Part shown: in pieces, positions 36,042 to 44,163 of the stretch | Layout: every line of letters starts with the position of its first letter | Numbering within the stretch: position 1 is the stretch's first letter | Origin: Defluviicoccus sp046348835 | GTDB taxonomy: Bacteria; Pseudomonadota; Alphaproteobacteria; Rhodospirillales; Defluviicoccaceae | Direction: 5' to 3' | NCBI GenBank assembly: GCA_046348835.1 | Contig: JAXMDM010000003.1 | Location: 682,001 to 746,000, forward strand | Length of the DNA: 64,000 nucleotides | The notes under the pieces: generated by a model | Seen by the model: only the letters and a program-made list of their open reading frames with translations | Databases searched by the model: none | Told to the model about the DNA's origin: nothing | Translations under genes and position numbers: made by a program

Positions 36042-38105
36042 ATGCCCACCACCGTGACCGCAACGCCTCGGCCGCAGCAAAGCGCCACCCCCGGCGATAC
36101 CCGCATCGATCCGACGCTGGCGAAGGGGCTGGTCAGTCGCGCGATCGTCATCGAGGCGGTGGGACCCTCGGTCGACGACGGCCGCTACCCGGTCAAGCGG
36201 GAGGTGGGGGACGAACTGGAGGTCCACGCCACCATCTTCCGCGACGGCCACGACAAGCTCTCGGCCTGCGTCCTTTACCGCCGCGAGCATGAAACGGCCT
36301 GGTCGGAGGCCCCGTTGCGGCTGGAGAACCCCGGCCTCGACTTCTGGGTCGGCAGCTTCCCGCTGACCGACAACACCACCTATGTCTACACCGTCGAGGC
36401 GTGGGCGGACGTCTACGAGAGCTGGTGCGACGAGGTGCAGAAGAAGCTGGCGGCGGACCAGGTGGTCACCGTCGAGTTGCTGGAGGGGCGGGGGCTGGTG
36501 GAAGCGGCGACGGTGCGCGCGGCTGCCGGTGACGATCTCGCCCGCATGCGCCAGGCACTGGCGGCGTTCGACACCCACGGCGACGAGGTCCGCGCCTCGC
36601 TGCTCCTCGATGCGGGGCTGCGCGCGGCGATGGCCCGTGCCGTCGACCGCGGCCTGGCGGTTCGTTTCGATCGCATCTTCGCCGTCACCGTCGATCGGGT
36701 CGAGGCCCGGTTCGCCGCCTGGTACGAGATGTTCCACCGCAGCCAGGGCCGCATCCCCGGCAAGAGCGCCAGCTTCGCCGACTGCGAGGAGCGGCTGCCC
36801 GAGATCAAGGCGATGGGGTTCGACGTCGTCTACTTCGTCCCCATCCATCCCATCGGCATGGCCCACCGCAAGGGCGCCAACAACGCCGTCGTCGCCAGGC
36901 CGGGGGAGCCCGGCAGCCCCTATGCCATCGGCTCGGCCGAAGGCGGCCACAAGGCGGTCCATCCCGACCTCGGCACGCTTGCCGACTTCCGCCGCTTCGT
37001 CCGCGCCTGCCACGCCCAGGGGATGGAGGTCGCCCTCGACTTCGCCATCCAGTGCTCGCCCGACCATCCGTGGCTGAAGGAGCACCCGGAGTGGTTCACC
37101 GTCCGCCCCGACGGCACCATCAAGTACGCCGAGAATCCGCCGAAGAAGTATCAGGACATCGTCAACGTCAACTTCTACGGCCCGGGACAGGCGGCGCTGT
37201 GGCAGGAGCTGCTGGACGTGGTCCTGTTCTGGGTCGACCAGGGGGTGAAGATCTTCCGCGTCGACAATCCGCACACCAAGCCGGTGCCGTTCTGGGAGTG
37301 GATGATCGGCCAGGTGCGGGCCCGCGACCCTGAAGTGATTTTCCTCGCCGAGGCGTTCACCCGGCCGCCGGTGATGCAGATGCTGGCCAAGGTCGGTTTC
37401 CAGCAGTCCTACACCTACTTCACCTGGCGCAACTTCAAGAAGGAAATCACCGATTACCTGACCGAGCTGACCCAGAGCCCGGTCAAGGAATACCTGCGCC
37501 CCAACTTCTTCCCCAGCACCCCCGACATCAATCCGCCGTTCCTGCAGAATGGCGGCCGGCCGGCGCACATGATCCGCTTCGTCCTCGCCGCGACGCTGTC
37601 CAGCGTCTACGGCATGTACAACGGCTTCGAGCTGTGCGAGGCGACGGCGATCCCGGGCAAGGAAGAATACCTCAACTCGGAGAAATACGAATACAAGGTC
37701 TGGGACTGGGACCGGCCCGGCAACATCAAGGACTTCATCACCCGCATCAACGCCATCCGCAGCAACAACCGGGCGCTGCACGAGCTGGAGAACCTGCGCT
37801 TCTATTCTTCCGACGACGACAACATCCTGTTCTACGGCAAGATGACCAAGGAACGGGACAACATGATCTTCGTCGCCGTCAACCTCGATCCCTTCGACCC
37901 GCACGTCGCCGAACTGGAATTCCCGCTCGAGGAGATGGGCCTGGAGCCGGGCGAGACCTTCCAGGTGGAGGAACTGCTGACCGGCAAGCGCCATCTGTGG
38001 CGCAACGCCCACCAGGGCGTCCGCCTCGACCCCGACGTCAACCCCTGCGAAATCTACCGCATCGGCACCTGGGAAAAAGTCGACTACCGCAGCCCCTGCA
38101 TGTAG
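36042..38105 (+). CDS. glgE: Alpha-1,4-glucan:maltose-1-phosphate maltosyltransferase
   Basis: Transfers maltose from alpha-maltose-1-phosphate to the glucan non-reducing end. 687 residues, usual length. The N-domain contains IVIEAVGPSVDDGRYPVKRE and IFRDGHDKLSA, typical of GlgE. In the GH13_3 core the nucleophile is Asp408 in FRVDNPHTKP and the acid/base Glu437 in FLAEAFTRP. The 29-residue spacing is the same as I recall for the mycobacterial enzyme (Asp418/Glu447). AAGGAGG lies 5 nt before the ATG. Third gene of the glgM-GH13-glgE operon. Confidence 0.95.
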   Translation: MPTTVTATPRPQQSATPGDTRIDPTLAKGLVSRAIVIEAVGPSVDDGRYPVKREVGDELEVHATIFRDGHDKLSACVLYRREHETAWSEAPLRLENPGLDFWVGSFPLTDNTTYVYTVEAWADVYESWCDEVQKKLAADQVVTVELLEGRGLVEAATVRAAAGDDLARMRQALAAFDTHGDEVRASLLLDAGLRAAMARAVDRGLAVRFDRIFAVTVDRVEARFAAWYEMFHRSQGRIPGKSASFADCEERLPEIKAMGFDVVYFVPIHPIGMAHRKGANNAVVARPGEPGSPYAIGSAEGGHKAVHPDLGTLADFRRFVRACHAQGMEVALDFAIQCSPDHPWLKEHPEWFTVRPDGTIKYAENPPKKYQDIVNVNFYGPGQAALWQELLDVVLFWVDQGVKIFRVDNPHTKPVPFWEWMIGQVRARDPEVIFLAEAFTRPPVMQMLAKVGFQQSYTYFTWRNFKKEITDYLTELTQSPVKEYLRPNFFPSTPDINPPFLQNGGRPAHMIRFVLAATLSSVYGMYNGFELCEATAIPGKEEYLNSEKYEYKVWDWDRPGNIKDFITRINAIRSNNRALHELENLRFYSSDDDNILFYGKMTKERDNMIFVAVNLDPFDPHVAELEFPLEEMGLEPGETFQVEELLTGKRHLWRNAHQGVRLDPDVNPCEIYRIGTWEKVDYRSPCM

Positions 38106-38203
38106 CCCGAGTGGGGACCAAGCCATCGGTATCGAGGATCGCCTTAGACCGGAAGTGGCAGACGAAGCGGTGACGGCGGGCTGCACATCCGCAGCCCCTG
38201 CGG

Positions 38204-38311
38204 CTCGCCAACGACCTCGACCAGATCGCCAAACGCTGCGCCGCCCTGCCGGTGCTAGATTTTTGCACGCCGGATAAGATCCTGGGTTACGACGAGTGCG
38301 GCTTGCTGCCG
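38204..38311 (+). pseudogene. vapB-like antitoxin C-terminal fragment
   Basis: Reads LANDLDQIAKRCAALPVLD, then DKILGYDECGLLP, closely matching the C-terminal half of the vapB-like gene at 39871. No start or N-terminal half is found, so this is a remnant. It abuts the end of the AT-rich gene (38326). Confidence 0.6.
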
Positions 38312-38325
38312 CCAAAAGAGGCGCT

Positions 38326-39624
38326 TCAATGATTAGCAATGAAAAGCCGGTTCAATAGTGCCTCTTTAGCCGCTGGGTGACGTTGATTTTTGAAAGCATA
38401 ACACGGGGCCGCTTCGCGCGTAGAAGTGTCAATGCGATTATGAGACCGTTTCCTTGTGATGCGAACCTCGCCCTCTGACATCCAGGCGATGGTGTGTAGG
38501 TGCGGTCTACTTTCGAAGAGAGTGCTCACTATGGAGGAGAAACCCGTTATCGTCCCTGAATGCTCGATATTTGCCAGATAACGTAGTTGCTTGTGGTCGA
38601 GGTCGGCCAAATAAATACAGAGAAAAGCTGGATGCGCTCCTGAGAATTGCGACTTTGTGTCTGTTTTAAGAGTTTTTAGGATACTCGGAATTACCTTATC
38701 TGGCTTTACGCTATGGAAGGAAATAATCAAAGCAGAAGTTGGTCGCCGCAAAGCTACTAGAGTTGCTCTGTTATTGATGCCAAGCTCCTGTTCTAAATAT
38801 GTTCGGATCGTGTCCTCTGTAACATCACGATTGGTTCTAAAAAAAGGGCATGCTGTAACATCAAATGATTGTGAAGATATGCTGCAAATTAAATCTTCAA
38901 TATGACAAAGCTCGTCAAAAAGGGCAGTCCGTATATGGTGTGCGAGGGCATGCTGGTGCTCTTTGTCGCTTGTTAACCGGCCAGGTAAAGCGACAGTAAC
39001 CAGTTTGCCGCCTCTGTTACTATATAAGAATGACTCGATAGTAGATCTTAATGCAGCTCCGAGTTGATAAATTTTTGCGCGATGTATTTGACGGCCAATA
39101 TCTGCTGATACGTGTTTGCACTCAACTTCGATTTCGGTCGAACCGGAGATTGCTAGGAAATCATAACCTCCCCCTGAATCAAAGTCATGGAAATCAACTG
39201 CAAAGCCCTGCGACATGAGATAGGCTGCGGTCGTCATCTCGAAGGCCAAGGGGCCGAGGCCAAATTCCTTTTCCAAACCAGTTTGAAGGGATCCTAGCAA
39301 TCTCCTTTTGCCGGCACAGGACAGATGCTTGTGAACTTGAATGAATATACCCAAAAATGCAAACAGCCTATACTCATCTGTGTTTCTAGGGGACCATGGA
39401 AGGCGACCAGTATTTTTCTTTTATTTCAGAGTATCACCAAGTGCTAACTCTAATCTGTGCCTATCAAGAAAATAGTTTCTCAAATATGGATTATATTCTT
39501 CTTCGCGACGTAGATTTTTAATCCGCTGATTCCACATGCCTATCCCGGAAATACTCGCAAATGTGTGAAGCACTTTTGGAAGTTCTCTCGGATCGAGCGA
39601 TATGGAGAACCTAATCGGGGGCAT
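38326..39624 (-). pseudogene. AT-rich foreign gene with PD-(D/E)XK-like core, broken by one TAA
   Basis: Two open segments are in the same frame. 39624-39424 encodes 67 residues (MPPIRFSISLDPRELPKVLH...), then TAA at 39421-39423, then an open frame to 38326 (KKNTGRLPWSPRNTDEYRLF...). The next in-frame start codon is a TTG at 39354, so this reads as one gene of about 432 codons with a nonsense codon. The core has LAFEMTTAAYL, GGGYDFLAI and EIEVECK, the E...D...ExK pattern of restriction-endonuclease-like folds. Base composition is much more AT-rich than any neighbour, indicating transfer. Function unknown; a defence or DNA-processing role is only a suggestion. Confidence 0.6.
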
Positions 39625-39640
39625 GACTAAGCTCAGCAAG

Positions 39641-39723
39641 CGTAGCCCGGATGCAGCGTCAGCGAAATCCGGGTTTGCCTGCGAAGGATTCCCGCATTCC
39701 GCTCCGCTGCATGCGAGGCTACG
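39641..39723. repeat. 83-bp inverted-repeat element
   Basis: The left arm CGTAGCCCGGATGCAGCG (39641-39658) and right arm CGCTGCATGCGAGGCTACG (39705-39723) are imperfect inverted repeats around AGCGAAATCCGGG. The CGTAGCCCGGAT...AAATCCGGG pattern is a common intergenic palindrome in proteobacteria. It sits immediately upstream of the broken AT-rich gene. Confidence 0.55.
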
Positions 39724-39870
39724 GGTCGAGAGCCGCGCCTCAGCGGATGCGACCGAGACCCACTGTTAAAGTCGATGGGATAGAGCGGTCGCATGTAGTG
39801 GGTACGTGTTGACACGACAGAGCGGGGGAGCGAGATGATCATGACGTCTATAACGTCTATACATTTGTCG

Positions 39871-40121
39871 ATGCCCATCAACATAAAGGATCCCGAGGCC
39901 GACCGGCTCATTCGCCAGTTGGCCAAAGCCAGCGGGGAGTCGCTGACCGACGCGGTGACGGTTGCCGTGCGCGAGCGGCTGCAGCGCATCGCTAGGCGGC
40001 GTTCGTCGTCCCTCGCAAATGAACTGGACGAGATCGCCAAACGCTGTGCCGCTCTGCCGGTGCTGGATGGGGCCCGGCGGATGAGATCCTGGAGTACGAC
40101 GAGCACGGCTTGCCCCGCTGA
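39871..40121 (+). pseudogene. vapB: vapB-like antitoxin gene, frameshifted near the end
   Basis: From the ATG at 39871: MPINIKDPEADRLIRQLAKA, then GESLTDAVTVAVRERLQRIA, typical of the VapB/PSK-type antitoxin that represses its operon and neutralises VapC. After PVLDGARR the frame shifts by one base. The expected ending DEILEYDEHGLPR is present in the next frame and stops with TGA at 40119-40121, overlapping the vapC ATG as in intact operons. The unshifted frame runs on to 40149. Either a one-base indel or a sequencing error. Confidence 0.7.
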
Positions 40122-40258
40122 TGGTCATCGACCGCTCGGCCCTCCTTGAAGAGCCCGAGCGGGGCGCCTTATCGGAGCCGAATCGGTGTGTCTTCTTCCT
40201 CCGCCCAATGATGTCGAGGCTTTCGTCCGGAGTGGCGATGCGGGTATCCGCGCGTTGA
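40121..40258 (+). pseudogene. vapC toxin 5' remnant
   Basis: 45 codons beginning MVIDRSALLEEPERGALSEP. The start matches PIN-domain VapC toxins (MVIDTSAL...), with the first conserved Asp in place but a short deletion before EEPER. The rest of the usual 130-residue domain is lost. The ATG overlaps the vapB stop. Non-functional as a nuclease. Confidence 0.55.
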
Positions 40259-40587
40259 GCCTGTTCCTTCGCCGCGCCGGTGTGAAGGTGCGGCCGATAG
40301 GAGACCGGCGCAAAACGGCTAGACGGTCCCTCTCCCTTAAGGGAGAGGGCAGGGTGAGGGTGATAAAGATTTCCCGGCATACGCCCCTCACCCGGCGCTG
40401 CGCGCCGCCCTCTCCCGGACGGGCGAGGGCAACGGGCATGGTCTGCTGCTGACGATGCGCTTCGGTGTTAAGACCCCATAAGAGAAGTCCGTTTCGCTTC
40501 GCTTGTCCGGGCTACCATCCTTCATCCGGCTTCCCCATCTATGGTCCTACGATCCGACCCGGTGGCGGGAGAGGGGGAGGGTGAGGG
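40259..40587. repeat. Intergenic block of REP-like palindromes
   Basis: No gene seen. It holds a perfect 22-bp palindrome at 40328-40349 (CCCTCTCCCTT and its complement). GGGTGAGGG (40352-40360) faces CCCTCACCC (40385-40393), and a further half copy GGGAGAGGGGGAGGGTGAGG runs at 40568-40587. The words match the element at 5611-5677. Another palindromic-looking tract with CGCTTCGCTTGTCCGGGC lies near 40498-40515. Confidence 0.6.
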
Positions 40588-41592
40588 ATGGAGGAGGGGC
40601 TTCCGGGGCAAGCTGAGGCCGAGTTTCCCTATATCTCCACCGGCCACCTGCCGACGCCGGAGCAGGTGGACGCCCTGGTGGGTGAGGCCCACGCCCGCTA
40701 CCGCGACAATGCCGAAGGCCAGGTGTCGCAGGTCTATCCCGCCCTGGCGCGGGTGCCGGCCGACCTCTTGGGCATCTGCATCGTCGCCGTCAACGGCCGG
40801 GTCTATGCCGTCGGCGACACCGAGTACCCGTTCTCGATCATGAGCGTGTCGAAGCCGTTCGTCTTCGCCCTCGTCTGTCAGGCGATCGGCGCCGACGCGG
40901 CACACGGGAAGGTCGGTGCCAACAGCACCGGGCTGCCGTTCAACTCCCTCGCCGGCATCGAACGCAACGCCGACGGGCGAACCAACCCGATGGTGAACGC
41001 CGGCGCCATCGCCACCACCAGCCTCGCCCCAGGCGAAACCGCCGAGGCCAAGTGGCGGTTCATCTACGAGGGCCTCTGTCGGTTCGCCGGACGCGAGCTG
41101 CCGCTGAACGACGAGGTCTATGCCTCCGCGTCCGAGACCAACTTCCGCAACCGCAGCATCGTCAACCTGCTGCACGCGCTCGGCCGGGTCTACTGCGATC
41201 CCGCCCTGGCGGTCGACCTTTATACCCGCCAGTGCTCGCTCAACGTCACCGCCCGGGACTTGGCGGTGATGGGGGCGACCCTGGCCGACGGCGGGGTCAA
41301 CCCGCTGACCCAGGAGCGGGTGGTCGATGCGTCGGTCTGCCACTACGCGCTGGCGGTGATGGCCACCGCCGGCCTCTACGAGACGTCGGGCGACTGGCTC
41401 TACCAGATCGGCTTGCCGGGAAAGAGCGGCATCGGCGGCGGCATCGTCACCGTCTCGCCGGGCAAAGGCGGCCTCGGCACCTTTGCCCCGCCGCTGGATG
41501 CCGCCGGCAACAGCGTCAAGGGGCAGTTGGTCGCCAAGTTCCTTTCCCAGCGCCTGGGCATGGACCTGTTCGTGTCGATGCCGTTCGCTTAA
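40588..41592 (+). CDS. glsA: Glutaminase
   Basis: Hydrolyses glutamine to glutamate and ammonia. 334 residues with the serine-dependent beta-lactamase-like fold: the Ser-x-x-Lys pair in FSIMSVSKPF, TGLPFNSLAGIE, NPMVNAGAI, ETNFRNRSI, and GKSGIGGGIV near the C-terminus. Family similarity begins at about PYISTGHLP (residue 14). The ATG at 40588 and its GGGTGAGGG ribosome-site-like upstream sequence lie inside a REP-like repeat, so the first dozen residues may be repeat-derived or the true start may be slightly downstream. Followed by an MFS gene 23 nt later. Confidence 0.93.
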   Translation: MEEGLPGQAEAEFPYISTGHLPTPEQVDALVGEAHARYRDNAEGQVSQVYPALARVPADLLGICIVAVNGRVYAVGDTEYPFSIMSVSKPFVFALVCQAIGADAAHGKVGANSTGLPFNSLAGIERNADGRTNPMVNAGAIATTSLAPGETAEAKWRFIYEGLCRFAGRELPLNDEVYASASETNFRNRSIVNLLHALGRVYCDPALAVDLYTRQCSLNVTARDLAVMGATLADGGVNPLTQERVVDASVCHYALAVMATAGLYETSGDWLYQIGLPGKSGIGGGIVTVSPGKGGLGTFAPPLDAAGNSVKGQLVAKFLSQRLGMDLFVSMPFA

Positions 41593-41615
41593 AGCAAAAT
41601 TCGGGGAGGCCCGCG

Positions 41616-43289
41616 ATGAACGCAACACCGGCACCGGCGGCCCGCGCAGCCGAATACCGCGAATCGTGGGTGCCGATGATCGCCATCGCCCTCGGCCAGG
41701 TCCTGATGTCGTTCAACGTCTCCGCGCTGCCGGTTTCCATGGGCGGCATGGTGCAGAGCTTCGGCGTGCCGCCGACGACGGTGGGGACGGGGATCGTCCT
41801 CTACTCGCTGGCGGTGGCCGGCTTCGTCATGCTGGGCGCCAAGTTGTGCCAGCGCTTCGGCGCGGTGATCGTCTTCCGATGCGTCGTCGCCCTGTTCGGC
41901 GTCGCCCAGGTGCTGATGACGTTCAGCCCCGCCGCCGGGGTCATGCTCACCGCGCAGCTTCTCGCCGGCCTCGCCGCGGCGGCGATCGTCCCCTCGCTGG
42001 TGGCGCTCATCGCCCACCATTACCACGGTCAGCAGCAGGCGACGGCCGTCGGCACCCTCGGCTCGGCCCGCGCCGCCGCCGGGGTGGCGGCCTTCGTGAT
42101 CGGCGGCATGCTCGGCACCTTCATCGGCTGGCGGCCGGTGTTCGCGATCCTGATCGTGCTGTCGGGGATCGTCTTCTTCCTCAGCTTCAAGCTGAAGCCG
42201 GCGCTGGGCCGGCCGGAGGTGGGCATCGATATTCCGGGGGTGGTGCTTGCGGCCGCCTCCATCCTCCTCATCACCTTCGGCTTCAACAACCTCAACCGCT
42301 GGGGGCTCGGGGTGGCGCGGCCGGGGGCGCCGTTCGACCTGTTCGGCTTCTCGCCGGCGCCGGTGATGATCGTCGTCGGCATCGTCCTTCTCCAGGTTTT
42401 CATCGTCTGGACCCGGCGCCAGCAGGCGGCGGGCAGGACGCCGCTCCTCGACCTGCGGGTGATCACCTCCCATCAGGAGCGGGCGGCGGTGATCTGCATG
42501 TTCGCGGTGGTGATGCTGGAGGCGATGCTGAACTTCTCGGTGCCGCTCTACATCCAGATCGTCCAGGGGCGGACGCCGCTGGAAACGGCGATCGCGATGA
42601 TGCCGTTCAATCTCACCGTGTTCTTCACCGCGATGCTGGTGGTCAGGCTGTACAAAAGATTCACCCCGCGGGCGATCGGCCAGGCCGGCTTCGCCCTCTG
42701 CACCGTGGCGCTGCTCTGGCTCGCCTTCGTCGTCCGCAACGATTGGAGCGCGGTGCCGGTGATGTTCGGCCTGATCACCTTCGGCATCGGCCAGGGCGCG
42801 CTCGTCACCCTCGTCTTCAATGTGCTGGTCACCGCGGCGCCGAAGGAAATCGCCGGCGACGTCGGCTCGTTGCGCGGCACCACCCAGAACCTGGCCGCCG
42901 GTGTCGGCACCGCCGTCGCCGGGGCGCTCCTCGTCGGCCTGCTCAGCAGCATGATTCTCTACCGGCTGGCCGACAACCCCAGCCTGCCGGTGGAACTGCA
43001 ATCCCAGATCGATCTGGAGAACATCACCTTCGTCAGCAACGACCACCTGCTCAACATCTTGGAGGGGACGACGGCGACCCCGCAGCAGGTGGAGGAGGCG
43101 GTGCGCGTCAACACCGAGTCGCGCCTGCGCGCCCTCAAGATGGCGCTGCTGGTCATGGCCGGCGTCTCGTTGCTGGTGATCTTCCCGGCGCGCCTGCTGC
43201 CCGGCTACAAACCGGGCGAGATCCCGGATAACCCGGCGCCGCCCGGACCCGACGACCTGCGCCGCACGGCGCGGGAGGCCGGGGAATGA
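41616..43289 (+). CDS. MFS transporter, DHA2-like, 14 TM
   Basis: 557 residues from the ATG at 41616 (GGGGAGG ribosome site); the frame is open to 41052, but that part shadows glsA. About 14 hydrophobic segments. The early loop VMLGAKLCQRFGAVIVFR corresponds to MFS motif A, and GTLGSARAAAGVAAFVIGGM to the motif-C region of proton antiporters. Most such proteins are drug/proton antiporters. Close spacing with glsA (23 nt) suggests co-expression, so an amino-acid-related substrate is conceivable. Confidence 0.85.
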   Translation: MNATPAPAARAAEYRESWVPMIAIALGQVLMSFNVSALPVSMGGMVQSFGVPPTTVGTGIVLYSLAVAGFVMLGAKLCQRFGAVIVFRCVVALFGVAQVLMTFSPAAGVMLTAQLLAGLAAAAIVPSLVALIAHHYHGQQQATAVGTLGSARAAAGVAAFVIGGMLGTFIGWRPVFAILIVLSGIVFFLSFKLKPALGRPEVGIDIPGVVLAAASILLITFGFNNLNRWGLGVARPGAPFDLFGFSPAPVMIVVGIVLLQVFIVWTRRQQAAGRTPLLDLRVITSHQERAAVICMFAVVMLEAMLNFSVPLYIQIVQGRTPLETAIAMMPFNLTVFFTAMLVVRLYKRFTPRAIGQAGFALCTVALLWLAFVVRNDWSAVPVMFGLITFGIGQGALVTLVFNVLVTAAPKEIAGDVGSLRGTTQNLAAGVGTAVAGALLVGLLSSMILYRLADNPSLPVELQSQIDLENITFVSNDHLLNILEGTTATPQQVEEAVRVNTESRLRALKMALLVMAGVSLLVIFPARLLPGYKPGEIPDNPAPPGPDDLRRTAREAGE

Positions 43290-43341
43290 TAGCGGGCACT
43301 AGCTCCGACGCCGTTGCGGCGGGCCGGGGCCGGGGCCGGAG

Positions 43342-44079
43342 TCAGGACAGCGCCCATGGCGGATCGGGGACGGCGTTGACCAGGGCGAGGATGCCTTCGC
43401 TCCAGGCGTTGCACACCTTGGCGAAATAGGGGTCGTCGTCCTTGAGTTCCTGTTGGCGGCCGATGACCAGGCTGTCGGTCCGGTAAAGCAAGAGGTTGAT
43501 GGGCGGCGCCACCGACAGGTTGGCCCTGATCGTCGCATCGAACGACAAAAGCGCCAGCTTGGCGACCTTCGACAGCGGCGACTGCAGGGTCAGGGAGCGT
43601 TCCAGGATCGGCTTGCCGTATTTGGTTTCGCCCAGCTGGAAGTACGGCGTGGCGGGCTCGGTCTCGATGAAATTGCCGGCCGGGTAGACCATGAACAGCC
43701 GCGGCTCGTCGCCGGCGATCTGGCCGCCGACGATGAACGACGACGAGACGTCACCGCCGAACGACTTGACGTAGCTGCTGTCGCGGTCGATGACCGCGCG
43801 TAGCAGAGCCCCCACCACCCGGGTGGCGTCGAACAGGGTCGGGGCGAGGAAAAGATCGCGGGACGGGTCGCCCGTCCGCAGGCCCTGCTGGAGCCGGGTG
43901 ATCACCTCCTGGGTGACGGCGAGATTGCCGGCGGTCATCACCACGATCAGCCGCTCTCCCGGCTGGTGAAAGGTGAACAGCTTGTGGAAGGTGGCGACAC
44001 TGTCGACACCGGCGTTGGTGCGGGAATCGCTGGCGAAGAACAATCCCTCGTTCACCTTGACACCCAGGCAGTAGGTCAT
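43342..44079 (-). CDS. Proteasome-type (Ntn-hydrolase) peptidase
   Basis: 245 residues. The N-terminus MTYCLGVKVNEGLFFASDSR, with Thr2 available as nucleophile after Met removal, and TNAGVDSVATFHKLFTF match the bacterial proteasome-type protease family related to proteasome beta subunits (COG3484-like). Such genes often sit with transglutaminase and ATP-grasp genes, which are absent here. It is on the same strand, 84 nt after the GH57 gene. Substrate and assembly are unknown. Confidence 0.8.
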   Translation of the reverse strand: MTYCLGVKVNEGLFFASDSRTNAGVDSVATFHKLFTFHQPGERLIVVMTAGNLAVTQEVITRLQQGLRTGDPSRDLFLAPTLFDATRVVGALLRAVIDRDSSYVKSFGGDVSSSFIVGGQIAGDEPRLFMVYPAGNFIETEPATPYFQLGETKYGKPILERSLTLQSPLSKVAKLALLSFDATIRANLSVAPPINLLLYRTDSLVIGRQQELKDDDPYFAKVCNAWSEGILALVNAVPDPPWALS

Positions 44080-44163
44080 TCGTCAATCCCCTGGCAGCGA
44101 GCGACCGGAGCGGAGCGCGTCCGCGCGGTCGGAATCCTCGTCGGCGGTGGCGGCGTCTCGAGC

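Noticed and set aside
35937..38339. 800-residue minus-strand frame opposite glgE
   Set aside because: Antisense shadow of glgE; no domain or signal recognised.
38326..39354. Stand-alone 342-residue gene starting at the TTG 39354
   Set aside because: The frame is continuous with the upstream 67-residue segment except for one TAA, and no ribosome site precedes the TTG. A broken single gene is the simpler reading.
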